From Skermanella pratensis (GTDB lineage: Bacteria > Pseudomonadota > Alphaproteobacteria > Azospirillales > Azospirillaceae): 64,000 bases of DNA. The stretch lies in contig NZ_CP030265.1 in assembly GCF_008843145.1 (NCBI RefSeq), positions 5,263,001-5,327,000 on the forward strand. Reading direction: 5' to 3'. Positions 8,379 to 17,734 of the stretch are shown here, piece after piece. The position numbers and the translations under genes were made by a program. How positions within the stretch are numbered: the stretch's first letter is position 1; every line of letters starts with the position of its first letter. The notes beneath the pieces are model-generated. The model did not search any database and had not been told where the DNA came from. It worked only from the letters and a program-made list of their open reading frames with translations.

Positions 8379-10652
8379 ATGGCTTACGCCGCAATCCGAA
8401 CCGACAATTCACCCGACGCCGGGCAGGCGGAATTCGACCTGTCGATCGAGGGCATGACCTGCGCCTCGTGCGTGGGCCGTGTCGAGAAGGCGCTGCGCCG
8501 CGTGCCGGGCGTCACCGAGGCGTCGGTCAACCTGGCGACCGAGCGGGCGCACGTGGTCGGCAGCGGCCTCGACGGAAATACCCTGGTGGCCGCGGTGGAC
8601 CGTACCGGTTTCCGGGCCGCCCCGATCGTCGCCGAGGAGGCGGGCGCCGGCATGAGGGCGGCGGACGAGGCGCGCGGGCGGTCCAGGCACGACCTGACGC
8701 GGGTGCTGATCGCCTCGGCCCTGTCGCTCCCGCTGGTCGCCGGCATGGTCGGCGACCTGGCCGGGCTCGACGTGATGCCGCCGGGCTGGCTGCAGTTCGT
8801 GCTGGCGACTCCCGTGCAGTTCTGGCTGGGCTGGCGGTTCTACGTCGCGGCCTTCAAGGCGGTGCGCGCGGGCGCCGGCAACATGGACCTGCTGGTCGCC
8901 ATCGGCACCTCGGCCGCCTGGGGGCTCAGCACCTATCTGCTGCTGGACGAGTATCTGGCCGCCCCGGACCCGGCGGGCCACGGCGGCCACGCGCCGCACC
9001 TCTATTACGAGGCGTCGGCCGTGCTGATCACCTTCATCCTGCTAGGCAAGTGGCTGGAGAGCCGGGCCAAGGGCCAGACCGCCGCGGCGATCCGGGCGCT
9101 GATGGACCTGCGGCCCGACACCGCCCGCGTGCGCCGCGACGGCGTCGAGCGGGAAGTGGCGGTCGAGCGGGTCCGGGTTGGCGACATCGTGGTGGTCCGC
9201 CCCGGCGAGCGCATCCCGGTGGACGGAAGGGTACGCGAGGGCGAAGGCTCGGTCGACGAAAGCATGCTGACCGGCGAGAGCCTGCCGGTGGAGAAGGCGC
9301 CGGGCTCGGCGGTCACGGGCGGGTCGATCAACGTGGACGGCATGCTGGCGGTGGAGACCACGGCCGTCGGATCGGAGACCATGCTCGCCCGCATCGTCCG
9401 CATGGTCGAGGGCGCCCAGGCGTCCAAGGCGCCGATCCAGCGGACGGTGGACCGGGTCAGCGCCGTCTTCGTGCCGGTCGTGCTGGTGATCGCCGCCGTG
9501 ACCTTCGCCGCCTGGTGGGCGCTCGGCGGCGACCTGGAGGCGGCGATCCTGACCGCCGTGTCGGTGCTGGTGATCGCCTGCCCCTGCGCGCTCGGTCTCG
9601 CCACCCCGACGGCGATCATGGTCGGCACCGGGTCCGCCGCGCGTCACGGCATCCTGATCAAGGACGCCGAGGCGCTGGAACGGGCCCATGCTGTCACCGT
9701 CGTCGCCTTCGACAAGACCGGCACCCTGACCGAGGGCAAGCCGCGGGTGACCGACCTGGTTCCCGCGTCGGGCGTCGATCGCGGCGACGTGCTGCGGCTG
9801 GCGGCCTCGCTGCAGCAGGGCAGCGAGCATCCGCTGGCCCGCGCCGTGCGCGACTTGGCCGATGCCGAGAGTGCGGCGCCAGTGCCGGCGACCGGCTTCA
9901 AGGCGCTCGCCGGGCGCGGCGTCTCGGGCCGGGCCGAGGGCCGCTCCCTGCTGCTGGGCACCCGCCGGCTGCTGGCCGAGACCGGGATTGCGCCGGGATC
10001 GCTGGCGGAGGCGGCGGACGCCCTGGAAGCGTCGGGCCGCACGGTGTCCTGGCTGGCCGAGGCGGCGCCGGAATCCCGCGTCCTGGGGCTGGTCGCGTTC
10101 GGCGACACGGTCAAGGCGGGCGCCCGGGAGGCCGTCGCGGCGCTGCATGCCCAAGGGATCGAGGCCGTGATGGTCACCGGCGACAGCGCCGGCGCGGCCG
10201 GCGCCGTGGCGCGGGAACTGGGGATCGACCGGGTCTTCGCCGAGGTGCTGCCCGGCGACAAGGCCGACGTGGTGGCCCGGCTGAAGGCGGAGGGGAAGAC
10301 CGTCGCCATGGTCGGCGACGGCATCAACGACGCGCCGGCCCTGGCCTCGGCCGATGTCGGGATCGCCATGGCGACCGGCACCGACGTCGCCATGCACACT
10401 GCCGGCGTCACGCTGATGCGCGGCGATCCCGCCCTGGTGGCGGGTTCCCTCGACGTGTCCCGACGGACCTACGCCAAGATCCAGCAGGGGCTGTTCTGGG
10501 CCTTCGCCTACAATGTCGTCGGCATCCCGCTGGCGGCGCTGGGCTATCTCAGCCCCATCCTCGCCGGCGGCGCCATGGCGCTCAGCTCCGTCAGCGTCGT
10601 CGCCAACGCGCTGACCCTGCGGGGCTGGACGCCGAAGCAGGACGGAAGATGA
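8379..10652 (+). CDS. copA: Cu(I)-exporting P1B-type ATPase
   Basis: Inner-membrane pump that drives Cu(I) out of the cytoplasm with ATP; 757 residues. An N-terminal heavy-metal domain carries GMTCASC (Cys28, Cys31). Then come eight membrane segments, the actuator loop with TGES, the CPC transport site in [11 protein letters not shown], the phosphorylation site DKTGTLTEG, and the hinge [23 protein letters not shown] in helix 7 and MALSS in helix 8 supply the Asn and Met/Ser residues that define Cu(I) specificity (P1B-1). ATG 8379 has GAGAGG 6 bases upstream. A copper-type operator precedes it. Confidence 0.95.
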   Translation: MAYAAIRTDNSPDAGQAEFDLSIEGMTCASCVGRVEKALRRVPGVTEASVNLATERAHVVGSGLDGNTLVAAVDRTGFRAAPIVAEEAGAGMRAADEARGRSRHDLTRVLIASALSLPLVAGMVGDLAGLDVMPPGWLQFVLATPVQFWLGWRFYVAAFKAVRAGAGNMDLLVAIGTSAAWGLSTYLLLDEYLAAPDPAGHGGHAPHLYYEASAVLITFILLGKWLESRAKGQTAAAIRALMDLRPDTARVRRDGVEREVAVERVRVGDIVVVRPGERIPVDGRVREGEGSVDESMLTGESLPVEKAPGSAVTGGSINVDGMLAVETTAVGSETMLARIVRMVEGAQASKAPIQRTVDRVSAVFVPVVLVIAAVTFAAWWALGGDLEAAILTAVSVLVIACPCALGLATPTAIMVGTGSAARHGILIKDAEALERAHAVTVVAFDKTGTLTEGKPRVTDLVPASGVDRGDVLRLAASLQQGSEHPLARAVRDLADAESAAPVPATGFKALAGRGVSGRAEGRSLLLGTRRLLAETGIAPGSLAEAADALEASGRTVSWLAEAAPESRVLGLVAFGDTVKAGAREAVAALHAQGIEAVMVTGDSAGAAGAVARELGIDRVFAEVLPGDKADVVARLKAEGKTVAMVGDGINDAPALASADVGIAMATGTDVAMHTAGVTLMRGDPALVAGSLDVSRRTYAKIQQGLFWAFAYNVVGIPLAALGYLSPILAGGAMALSSVSVVANALTLRGWTPKQDGR

Positions 10653-10666
10653 CTATGGGTATTCTG

Positions 10667-10762
10667 GTAGGTCGGCTTCGGCCGCAGGCCGACGCCGACA
10701 CCATGGCCGGCGCGTTGATGAGCGGTGTCGGCGTTCGCCCTGGCGGGCGAAGGCCGACCTAC
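10667..10762. repeat. 96-bp imperfect palindrome (REP/MITE-like)
   Basis: The left arm from 10667 starts GTAGGTCGGC and ends CGCCGACACC; the right arm is its near-perfect reverse complement and ends GCCGACCTAC at 10762. Arms are about 37 bases with a few single-base bulges around a 21-base centre. It sits between the 3' ends of the convergent genes copA and cysE, the favoured location of REP-type repeats, and could also serve as a bidirectional terminator. No second copy was noticed in the window. Confidence 0.7.
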
Positions 10763-10780
10763 GCATTGCTCACCGGAGCG

Positions 10781-11647
10781 CTAGATGCTGTAGTCGGGTT
10801 CCGGAAGGCTCTGGTCCATCGCCAGGGCCGCCGCCGGGCCGCTGCACCAGCCGACGACCTTGGCCGGCACGCCGACCACCGTGGCGCACTCGGGAACTTC
10901 CTTCAGCACCACGCTGCCGGCGCCGACCTTGGCGCCCCGGCCGATCACGATGTTGCCCAGGATCTTGGCGCCGGCCGACAGCAGCACGCCGTCGCGCACC
11001 TTGGGGTGCCGGTCGCCGTGCTCCTTGCCGGTGCCGCCCAGGGTCACCTCCTGGAGGATCGAGACGTTGTTGCCGATCTCCGCCGTCTCGCCGACGACCA
11101 GGCCGGTGCCGTGGTCGATGAAGACGCCGCGCCCGACCGGAACCGCCGGGTGGATGTCGATCGCGAACACCTCGGACACGCGGCTCTGCAGGAAATGGGC
11201 GAGGCTGTGGCGATTGTGGGTCCACAGCCAGTGGCCGATCCGGTGCCACTGGAGCGCGTGGAAGCCCTTGAAGTAGAGGAACGGCGTCAGATAGCTGTCG
11301 GCGGCCGGGTCGCGCTCCAGAATCGCGATCAGGTCGGCGGCGCCGGCATCCACGATGTCCGGGTCTTCCGACAGGGCCTCGTGCGCCAGCCGCTCCAGCC
11401 GCTCGGCCGGCATGTTGCGATCGCCCAGCTTGTGGGCGAGCAGCGCCGCCAGCGCGCCGGCATAGTCGTCGTGGAACAGGACGGCGCCATGGATGAAGCC
11501 GCGCAGGATCTCCTCCTCCGAGGAGATGCGGACCGCGTCGGCACGCAGAAGGCCCCAGACCATGTCGCTGGCGCGCGGGGCGGGGCGGGAAGCCGCTTCA
11601 TCCCCTGGCGCGGCGAATTCAGGTACTGCAAACTGTACTTCACTCAT
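10781..11647 (-). CDS. cysE: Serine O-acetyltransferase
   Basis: Transfers acetyl from acetyl-CoA to L-serine, giving O-acetylserine for cysteine synthesis. From ATG 11647 the protein has 288 residues: a helical SATase N-domain (about 20-150) then left-handed beta-helix hexapeptide repeats with the conserved IDIHPAVPVGRGVFIDHGTG and EIGNNVSILQEVTLGG blocks. The frame stays open for 32 further codons upstream, but the internal ATG matches the usual N-terminus. The C-terminal tail ends in Ile, as in family members whose tail docks into cysteine synthase. Convergent with copA. Confidence 0.93.
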   Translation of the reverse strand: MSEVQFAVPEFAAPGDEAASRPAPRASDMVWGLLRADAVRISSEEEILRGFIHGAVLFHDDYAGALAALLAHKLGDRNMPAERLERLAHEALSEDPDIVDAGAADLIAILERDPAADSYLTPFLYFKGFHALQWHRIGHWLWTHNRHSLAHFLQSRVSEVFAIDIHPAVPVGRGVFIDHGTGLVVGETAEIGNNVSILQEVTLGGTGKEHGDRHPKVRDGVLLSAGAKILGNIVIGRGAKVGAGSVVLKEVPECATVVGVPAKVVGWCSGPAAALAMDQSLPEPDYSI

Positions 11648-11735
11648 GGACCCGTTGCTCCCAAGCGCGGCGATATCATGACGGGACCGCGCCGCGACGG
11701 CCGACATAGGAACGGAAAATAAGGTCTTCCGATCC

Positions 11736-11780
11736 TGACGCAATGTCGATCGTCACAGCCGATGGAAAAGTCGTTATACT
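11736..11780 (+). promoter_or_regulatory. Candidate promoter and operator of the CDF gene
   Basis: A -10 TATACT (11775-11780) and a -35-like GTCACA (11752-11757) are spaced 17 bases. An inverted repeat TGACG (11736-11740)/CGTCA (11751-11755) overlaps the -35, where a metal-responsive repressor could bind. Assignment is by pattern only. Confidence 0.4.
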
Positions 11781-11797
11781 TAATAAAGAGGATTGCC

Positions 11798-12463
11798 ATG
11801 GCTGCCGGTTGCTGCAACGGCGGATGCTCCTCCACCAAGCCTCCGGTGGACAAGACCTATCGCCGCGTCCTGTGGACGGCCCTGGCGATCAATGCCGGGA
11901 TGTTCCTGACCGAGCTGGCGGCGAGCGCCGCGGCCGATTCGGTCTCGCTTCTCGCCGATTCGGTCGATTTCCTGGCCGACGCGGCGAACTACGCGATCTC
12001 GCTGCTGGTGCTCGGCATGGCGCTCCGGTGGCGCGCCCGCGCCGCCCTGCTGAAAGGCGTGTCGCTGGGAGCGGTCGGGCTGTGGGTGGCGCTCCAGACC
12101 GCCTGGAACGCCTTCAACCAGACCGTCCCCGAAGCCGGGATCATGGGGGCCATCGGCGCGCTGGCGCTGGCGGCCAACATCGCCTGCGCGCTGCTGCTCT
12201 ATTTCCACCGGGAGGGCGACAGCAACCGCCGCTCCGTCTGGATCTGCTCGCGGAACGACGCCATCGCCAACCTCGCCGTGATGGCCGCGGCCCTGGGCGT
12301 GTTCGGCACCGGCACCGGCTGGCCCGACATCGCCGTGGCCGCCATCATGGCGACGCTGGCGGTCTGGGGCGCCTCGCAGATCATCCGCCACGCCCGGGAG
12401 GAGCTGGCCGGCATCGCCCCGGCCATCCCGGCAGTGAAAATACACAACGTTCTGGCGGAATAA
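11798..12463 (+). CDS. Short cation diffusion facilitator (CDF) transporter
   Basis: Predicted metal/H+ antiporter of the inner membrane, about 221 residues. ATG 11798 has AAAGAGGA 6 bases upstream. The N-terminus is Cys-rich (AAGCCNGGCSS), a likely metal-binding tail. Six hydrophobic helices follow, with SLLADSVDFLADA in helix 2 and SRNDAIANLAVM in helix 5, where classical CDF proteins carry HxxxD-type sites; here Asn/Asp replaces the His. The cytoplasmic C-terminal domain of typical 300-residue CDF proteins is absent, the protein ending at VKIHNVLAE. Metal not predictable; Co, Ni or Zn are possible. Confidence 0.8.
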   Translation: MAAGCCNGGCSSTKPPVDKTYRRVLWTALAINAGMFLTELAASAAADSVSLLADSVDFLADAANYAISLLVLGMALRWRARAALLKGVSLGAVGLWVALQTAWNAFNQTVPEAGIMGAIGALALAANIACALLLYFHREGDSNRRSVWICSRNDAIANLAVMAAALGVFGTGTGWPDIAVAAIMATLAVWGASQIIRHAREELAGIAPAIPAVKIHNVLAE

Positions 12464-12576
12464 GTTCAATTCACAAAGACGATACCCAGCCGGCCGGCGT
12501 TCCTGTAGCTTGGCGGCCATGACCCACCGGGGACACGGAACCCCGCGGGCAGGCCAGAAGAGAGGAACCGCAAGCC

Positions 12577-13929
12577 ATGAGCGCCACCGGCAAGACCCCC
12601 GGCTCACCAAAGCCCGACTCACCAAACCCCGGCGCCCCGCACCCCGAGACCCTGGTGCTGCATGCCGGATACCGGTCCGATCCGGCGACCGGCGCCGTCG
12701 CCGTGCCGATCTACCAGACCACGTCGTACCAGTTCGAGCACACCGAGCACGCCGCCAACCTGTTCGCCCTGAAGGAACTGGGCAACATCTACACCCGGAT
12801 CATGAATCCGACGACCGACGTGCTGGAGAAGCGCATCGCGGCCCTGGAAGGCGGAGTGGCGGCCTTGGCGGTCAGCTCGGGCCAGGCCGCCTCGGCCCTG
12901 GCGGTGCAGAACCTGGCCCGGGCGGGCGACAACATCGTCAGCTCCACCAACCTGTACGGCGGGACCTGGAACCTGTTCGCCAATACCCTGAAGCAGCAGG
13001 GCATAGAGGTCCGGTTCGTCGATCCGGCCGACCCGGAGAATTTCCGCCGCGCCACCGACGAGCGCACCCGCGCCTACTATGCCGAGACGCTGCCCAACCC
13101 CAAGCTGACCGTGTTCCCGATCCGCGAGGTGGCCGACATCGGCCGGCCGCTGGGCATACCGCTGATCGTGGACAATACCGCTGCCCCGATCCTGGCCCGT
13201 CCGTTCGACCACGGCGCCGCCATCATCGTCTATTCGACCACCAAGTATATCGGCGGCCACGGCACCTCGATCGGCGGCATGATCGTGGACAGCGGCGGTT
13301 TCGACTGGGCGGCCAACCCGGAACGCCAGCCGCTGCTGAACCAGCCGGACCCCAGCTACCACGGCGCCGTCTGGGTCGAGGCGGTCAAGGGGATCGGCCC
13401 CGTCGCCTACATCATCAAGGCGCGCACCACCCTGCTGCGCGACCTCGGCTGCGCGCTCAGCCCGTTCAACGCCTTCCAGATCCTCCAGGGGCTGGAGACG
13501 CTGCCGCTCCGAATCCGGGAGCACAGCCGGAACGCGGCCTCAGTCGCCGACTATCTTTCCAAGCATCCCGCCGTGACCAAGGTGATCTACCCCGGCCTCC
13601 AGCAGGGGGACGAGCGCAGGTGCGCCGACGCCTACCTCAAGGGCGGATACGGCGGCCTGGTCGGTTTCGAGCTGCAGGGCGGCCGCGAGGCGGGCCGGCA
13701 CTTCATCGACAGCCTCAAGCTGCTCTACCACGTCGCCAACATCGGCGACGCGCGCAGCTTGGCGATCCACCCCGCCAGCACCACGCACTCGCAATTGTCC
13801 ATCGAGGAGCAGTTCGCGACCGGCGTCAGCGAAGGCTATGTCCGCCTGTCCATCGGCATCGAGCATATCGACGACATCATCGCCGACCTGGACCAGGCCC
13901 TGGGCGTGGCGAGCGGTCAGCATCGTTGA
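12577..13929 (+). CDS. metY: O-acetylhomoserine aminocarboxypropyltransferase/cysteine synthase
   Basis: PLP enzyme that makes homocysteine from O-acetylhomoserine and sulfide; 450 residues, as usual for the family. The PLP lysine is Lys223 in [12 protein letters not shown], with the cofactor-binding Asp199 in LIVDNT. The N-terminus has a Pro-rich 20-residue lead before [19 protein letters not shown] lies upstream of the ATG. The 5' leader carries a hairpin with CGGGG (12528-12532) pairing CCCCG (12541-12545) extended by CCC/GGG, but no recognisable SAM riboswitch. With cysE nearby it forms part of the cysteine/methionine supply. Confidence 0.92.
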   Translation: MSATGKTPGSPKPDSPNPGAPHPETLVLHAGYRSDPATGAVAVPIYQTTSYQFEHTEHAANLFALKELGNIYTRIMNPTTDVLEKRIAALEGGVAALAVSSGQAASALAVQNLARAGDNIVSSTNLYGGTWNLFANTLKQQGIEVRFVDPADPENFRRATDERTRAYYAETLPNPKLTVFPIREVADIGRPLGIPLIVDNTAAPILARPFDHGAAIIVYSTTKYIGGHGTSIGGMIVDSGGFDWAANPERQPLLNQPDPSYHGAVWVEAVKGIGPVAYIIKARTTLLRDLGCALSPFNAFQILQGLETLPLRIREHSRNAASVADYLSKHPAVTKVIYPGLQQGDERRCADAYLKGGYGGLVGFELQGGREAGRHFIDSLKLLYHVANIGDARSLAIHPASTTHSQLSIEEQFATGVSEGYVRLSIGIEHIDDIIADLDQALGVASGQHR

Positions 13930-14008
13930 CTACGTAATCTCTATTGATTTGGTCGTGATTAGCATGGATGATGGTCGGAGTTGAGAACGGATTAACGACG
14001 GAGGAGGC

Positions 14009-14725
14009 ATGCCGATGGATGCGACGATCATTCCCCTGACGTCGCGCCGGAGCAGTCAACCGGGCGCGGAACCTGACTTCAACCCCGACCGCCATCTGGC
14101 CCTGGAGCCGCCGGCCTGGTCGCTCGACCTGTCCTCCCGCGAGGTTGCGGGACGGCGGCACCGGCCTTCGATCACGGCCCCATTCCGGGTGCTCAGCCGG
14201 GAAGGCATCGCCACGGCGGCGCGGCGCGGCGCCTCCGCCAGGTTCCTGGCCGGTCTGGCGCGGCATCCCGCCGTCGCCGACGCGGTCGGCGGACTGATGG
14301 GAGTTCCCGTGGTTCCCGCCCCGGTCCCGACGGGCCAAACCTGCGACCTGATCCTCAGCCTGACCGACGACGGCGCCTGGCCGGCGGGCTTCGGCATGCT
14401 CCAGCTTCCCGGCACGGTATTGCGCCAGACCGGCCGGATGCCGTCCGCCCATGCCCGCCTGACCTTCATCACGGAAGACGCCGAGATCAGCCTCCGCGAC
14501 CTGGAAGCGGGCCTCGGCGACGCGGAACGGGCGCGGGTCGCCTGGATGCGCCACAAGGCGCTGGTGTCACACCGCAAGCTGGGACGGCTGCTGGACAGCC
14601 CCGATGCCGGATGCGACCGGCGGACCCTGGCCCACGACCTGTGGGACGCCCTGTCCGACGCGGAGCAGGCGCTGGAATCGCTGTCGTCGGAGTCGGAAGG
14701 GCTCGATATCTTCTACGCCAACTGA
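14009..14725 (+). CDS. Hypothetical protein
   Basis: 238-residue soluble protein of unknown function. GGAGGAGG precedes the ATG with good spacing, and composition fits the genome. The middle (TCDLILSLTDDGAWPAGFGM, then TFITEDAEISLRDL) looks like beta strands; the C-terminal third (AERARVAWMRHKALVSHRKL onward) is helical and acidic near the end. No motif is recognised. It stands alone, followed by a strong hairpin and then the IS630 element. Confidence 0.65.
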   Translation: MPMDATIIPLTSRRSSQPGAEPDFNPDRHLALEPPAWSLDLSSREVAGRRHRPSITAPFRVLSREGIATAARRGASARFLAGLARHPAVADAVGGLMGVPVVPAPVPTGQTCDLILSLTDDGAWPAGFGMLQLPGTVLRQTGRMPSAHARLTFITEDAEISLRDLEAGLGDAERARVAWMRHKALVSHRKLGRLLDSPDAGCDRRTLAHDLWDALSDAEQALESLSSESEGLDIFYAN

Positions 14726-14728
14726 AAC

Positions 14729-14750
14729 CGGCCGGGGAAACCCCCGGCCG
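14729..14750 (+). terminator. Strong GC hairpin after the hypothetical gene
   Basis: CGGCCGGGG (14729-14737) pairs perfectly with CCCCGGCCG (14742-14750) around a 4-base loop, 4 bases after the stop codon. No T-run follows, so termination efficiency is uncertain. Confidence 0.55.
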
Positions 14751-14763
14751 TCCGGATATCATA

Positions 14764-15960
14764 CCGCATTCAGAAGATTCTGACTCTTGAAGAGGCTGGC
14801 TAGGGCTGGTGAAAGGTTGCTACCGGGGCTTGCAGGAGCAGGCAGTTTGTGATTCGGTTTCACTGCGGTGATTTACGGAGGAACAGGATGGTGGCTGTTG
14901 CGATCCGGCGAGACATTGCGGCGGGCGACTTGCGACGGCAGGTTCGCCTGGAGCGGGACGGTCGGGTTGCCAGTCGGCTCCTGGCGCTGGCGGCGGTGCT
15001 CGATGGCGTCAGCCGTGAGCAGGCCGCTCGCCTCGGCGGAATGGATCGGCAGACCCTGCGGGACTGGGTTCACCGCTTCAACGAAGCGGGTGTGGAAGGC
15101 CTACGCGACCGTACCCGACCCGGTCGGCCTTGCCTACTGGCCGAGGAGTTGCTCCCGGAGTTGGCAGCCTTGATCGCCGACGGTCCGCAGATTGAGCGCG
15201 ATGGTGTGGTGGAGTATCGCCTGTCGCATATCCGCGAGCTGTCCCGGCGTCATTTCGGCGCTGACTACAGTCAGGGCGGCATGCACGCTGTGCTGCGTCG
15301 GATGGGCTTTTCCTGGCTGAAGCCCCGGCCGATCCACCCCAGGACCGACCTGGCTGCCCAGGAGGCGTTTAAAAAAACTTTGCCCAGACGGTGGCGAGCA
15401 TCCAGGATCAGCATCCCAACGCCGAGCGGGTGGAGGTCTGGTTCCAGGACGAGGCCAGGGTTGGCCAAAAAGGCTCGCTGACCCATCTGTGGGCACCAAC
15501 TGGCACGCGGCCGAGGGCGGTGCGTGACCATCGCTTCAAGTCCGCCTACATCTTCGGCGCGGTGTGCCCGGAGCGGGATACCGGTGTGGCCCTGGTGGTT
15601 AGCCGAGCCAGCACCGAGGCGATGAACCTCATGCTCACCGAAATCAGCCAGGCAGTCGGCGACACGGCGCACGCCGCCGTGCTGATCGACGGAGCCGGCT
15701 GGCACAGCGCAAACGATCTCATGGTGCCGACCAACATCACCCTCGTCCCGTTGCCGCCCTACAGCCCAGAGCTCAATGCCATCGAGCGTCTGTGGCAGGT
15801 CATGCGAGACACCCTGCTCTCACACCGCCTGTTCACCGATCTCAACCACATCATCGAGGTCTGCTGCACAACCTGGAATGCTCTCCTTAACCAGCCAGGA
15901 CGGATCCGATCCACATGCGGCTATGCCTGGGCGGCTCCGGTCAAAATTTCCTGAACTTGG
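14764..15960 (+). mobile_element. IS630-family insertion sequence
   Basis: A 1197-bp element bounded by imperfect terminal inverted repeats: left CCGCATTCAGAAGATTCTGAC and right (reversed) CCAAGTTCAGGAAATTTTGAC. It is flanked by a duplicated TA (14762-14763 and 15961-15962), the target duplication of the IS630/Tc1 group. The transposase stop codon lies inside the right repeat. It inserted about 15 bases beyond the tauD stop codon and 38 bases beyond the upstream hypothetical gene, disrupting neither. Confidence 0.9.
14888..15954 (+). CDS. IS630-family transposase (two frames, -1 frameshift)
   Basis: DDE transposase. The first frame encodes the helix-turn-helix part (ARLGGMDRQTLRDWVHRF, GFSWLKPRPIHPR); the second carries the catalytic domain with FQDEARVGQ, LIDGAGWH and LPPYSPELNAIERLW, supplying the DDE residues. 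They meet at TTTAAAAAAAC: the A7 run at 15371-15377 is a slippery site, and a -1 shift there gives FKKNFAQTVASIQD and a 355-residue fusion. Programmed -1 frameshifting is common in IS630 elements, so this is expected regulation, not damage. GGAGGAA precedes the ATG. Confidence 0.88.
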
Positions 15961-15977
15961 TATCAGGCTTCAAAACC

Positions 15978-16853
15978 TCAAGCCTTGTGCCGCGCCCGGA
16001 TCTGGGTGCGGTGCATCAGGCGGCGGTACCGGTTGTCGAAGCTGTCGCGGCGGTGCATGGTGACCCGGTTGTCCCACATCACCAAGTCGCCCTTCCGCCA
16101 GGAATGCGCCCAGGTGAACTCGGGCTTGGCCACATGGGCCCACAGCTCGTCCAGCAGGGCCTCGCCCTCCTCGATCGGCAGCCCGACGACGAAGGCGTTC
16201 AGCCGGCGCCCCAGGTACAGCGCGCGGTCGCCGCTTTCCGGATGGGTGATCACCAGCGGATGGACGGTGCCGGGCGAGGTCGCCAGGTCGGTCGGCTTCT
16301 CGTAGCCGTAGCGGATGAAGCCGCCGCTGTTGGTCGTGCTGTCATGCTTCAGCGACAGGCCGTCGACCCGGGCGCGCAGGTCCTCGGGAAGCGACCGGTA
16401 GGCCAGCACCGTGTTCAGGAACCAGGTGTCGCCCCCGGCCGGCGGGACCTCCAGCGAATAGAGCACGCTGCCCAGCGGCGGGTCGGGCAGGAACGACATG
16501 TCGGTGTGCCAGGACGCCTCTCCGGCGCCCAGCGCCCCGATCGCGACTCCGTTCTCGACCACGTTGGAGATCACGTAGATCTCCTCGTAGCCGGGCACGA
16601 ACTGCTTGCCGTTCTCGTTGGGCGGCGCCTTGTCCAGGGTGCCGAAGCGCCGGCTGAACGACAGCAGGGCGTCGTCGGACAGGTCCTGGTTCCGGAACAC
16701 GATCACGCGGTGGTCGAGCAGCGCCTGGTTGACCCGCTCGTACTGGCGGTCGTCCAGGCCGCGGGACAGGTCGATGCCCCTGATCTCGGCGCCCAGCACG
16801 GGCGAGACCGGGACCACGTCGATGTCGTCGAGAAGCGTGGAGCTCGGGCTCAT
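15978..16853 (-). CDS. TauD/TfdA-family Fe(II)/2-oxoglutarate dioxygenase
   Basis: 291-residue non-haem iron dioxygenase. The iron ligands are His116 and Asp118 in WHTDMSF and His267 in TMHRRD; the 2-oxoglutarate-binding Arg is in HRTQIR. Family members hydroxylate taurine, alkanesulfonates, sulfate esters or phenoxyacetates so that the product breaks down; the substrate here is unknown. ATG 16853 overlaps the permease stop as ATGA, which fixes the start and shows translational coupling in an operon with the ABC transporter, paralleling tauABCD order. A small hairpin (15965-15985) spans the stop codon. Confidence 0.87.
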   Translation of the reverse strand: MSPSSTLLDDIDVVPVSPVLGAEIRGIDLSRGLDDRQYERVNQALLDHRVIVFRNQDLSDDALLSFSRRFGTLDKAPPNENGKQFVPGYEEIYVISNVVENGVAIGALGAGEASWHTDMSFLPDPPLGSVLYSLEVPPAGGDTWFLNTVLAYRSLPEDLRARVDGLSLKHDSTTNSGGFIRYGYEKPTDLATSPGTVHPLVITHPESGDRALYLGRRLNAFVVGLPIEEGEALLDELWAHVAKPEFTWAHSWRKGDLVMWDNRVTMHRRDSFDNRYRRLMHRTQIRARHKA

Positions 16854-17734
16854 CGCTGCATTCCCCATTTTCTGACGGTATGGATTTCAAGGGTTCGGAA
16901 GACCACGCTTTCGACCAGCAGGCCGATGATGATCACCATCAGCAGCCCGGCGAAGACGCTCGGAATCTCCAACTGGTTGCGGTTCTCGTAGATGAACCAG
17001 CCGATGCCGCCGGCCCCGGAGCTGACGCCGAACACCAGCTCGGCGGCGATCAGGGTGCGCCAGGCGAAGGCCCAGCCGATCTTCAGTCCGGTCAGGATCG
17101 ACGGCAGCGCCGCCGGCACCAGGATCAGCGCGACGTAGCGCAGGCCCTTCAGGCCATAGTTCTGCCCGGCCATGCGCAGGGTCTCGCTGACGCCCATGAA
17201 GCCGGAATGGGTGTTGAGCGCCATCGGCCACAGCACGGCGTGGACCAGCACGAAGGTCAGGCTGCCCTCTCCCAGGCCGAACCACAGCAGCGCCAGCGGC
17301 AGCAGGGCGATCGCCGGCAGCGGGTTGAACATGGAGGTCAGCGTGCTCAGCAGGTCGTTGCCGAAGCGTGTGGTCACCGCCAGCATGGTCAGCACGGACG
17401 CCGCGGCGATGCCGGCGGCATAGCCCACCACCAGGACGCGCAACGAGGTCAGGCAGCGCTCGATCAGGGTCCCGTCCACCAGGCTGGTCCAGAGCGTCGC
17501 CAGCGTCTCCGACAGGGTCGGGAACATCAGCGGGTTCTGGGTCCAGACGGCATAGCCCTGCCACGCGGCGCCCAGCAGGACCAGGATGAAGACTCGCCGG
17601 GCCAGCGTGTTGCCGGTCACCCTTTCCCAGGCCGACAGCGGCCGGCTGATGTCGCCGATCACCCCGGCGTCGGTCACGCCGCGCTCGAACTCCGGCCGGA
17701 CCGAGGGGACCAGGCGTTGCTGATGGGCGGTCAT
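16850..17734 (-). CDS. ABC transporter permease, SsuC/TauC type
   Basis: 294-residue inner-membrane subunit with about six helices after a 45-residue cytoplasmic N-terminal extension. The EAA loop is visible near ETLRMAGQNYGLKGLRYVALI and the helical core follows. Belongs to the BPD_transp_1 group that imports sulfonates, taurine, nitrate or aromatic acids. Overlaps the ATPase stop and the dioxygenase start as ATGA junctions, so the three genes are translationally coupled. Confidence 0.88.
   Translation of the reverse strand: MTAHQQRLVPSVRPEFERGVTDAGVIGDISRPLSAWERVTGNTLARRVFILVLLGAAWQGYAVWTQNPLMFPTLSETLATLWTSLVDGTLIERCLTSLRVLVVGYAAGIAAASVLTMLAVTTRFGNDLLSTLTSMFNPLPAIALLPLALLWFGLGEGSLTFVLVHAVLWPMALNTHSGFMGVSETLRMAGQNYGLKGLRYVALILVPAALPSILTGLKIGWAFAWRTLIAAELVFGVSSGAGGIGWFIYENRNQLEIPSVFAGLLMVIIIGLLVESVVFRTLEIHTVRKWGMQR

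Noticed and set aside
8348-11722. 1124-codon plus-strand frame across copA and cysE
   Set aside because: Overlaps copA in another frame and cysE in antisense; Arg/Gly-rich, no motif.
12464-12576. SAM riboswitch before metY
   Set aside because: A hairpin is present, but the conserved cores of the SAM-I, SAM-II or SAM/SAH classes could not be found by eye.
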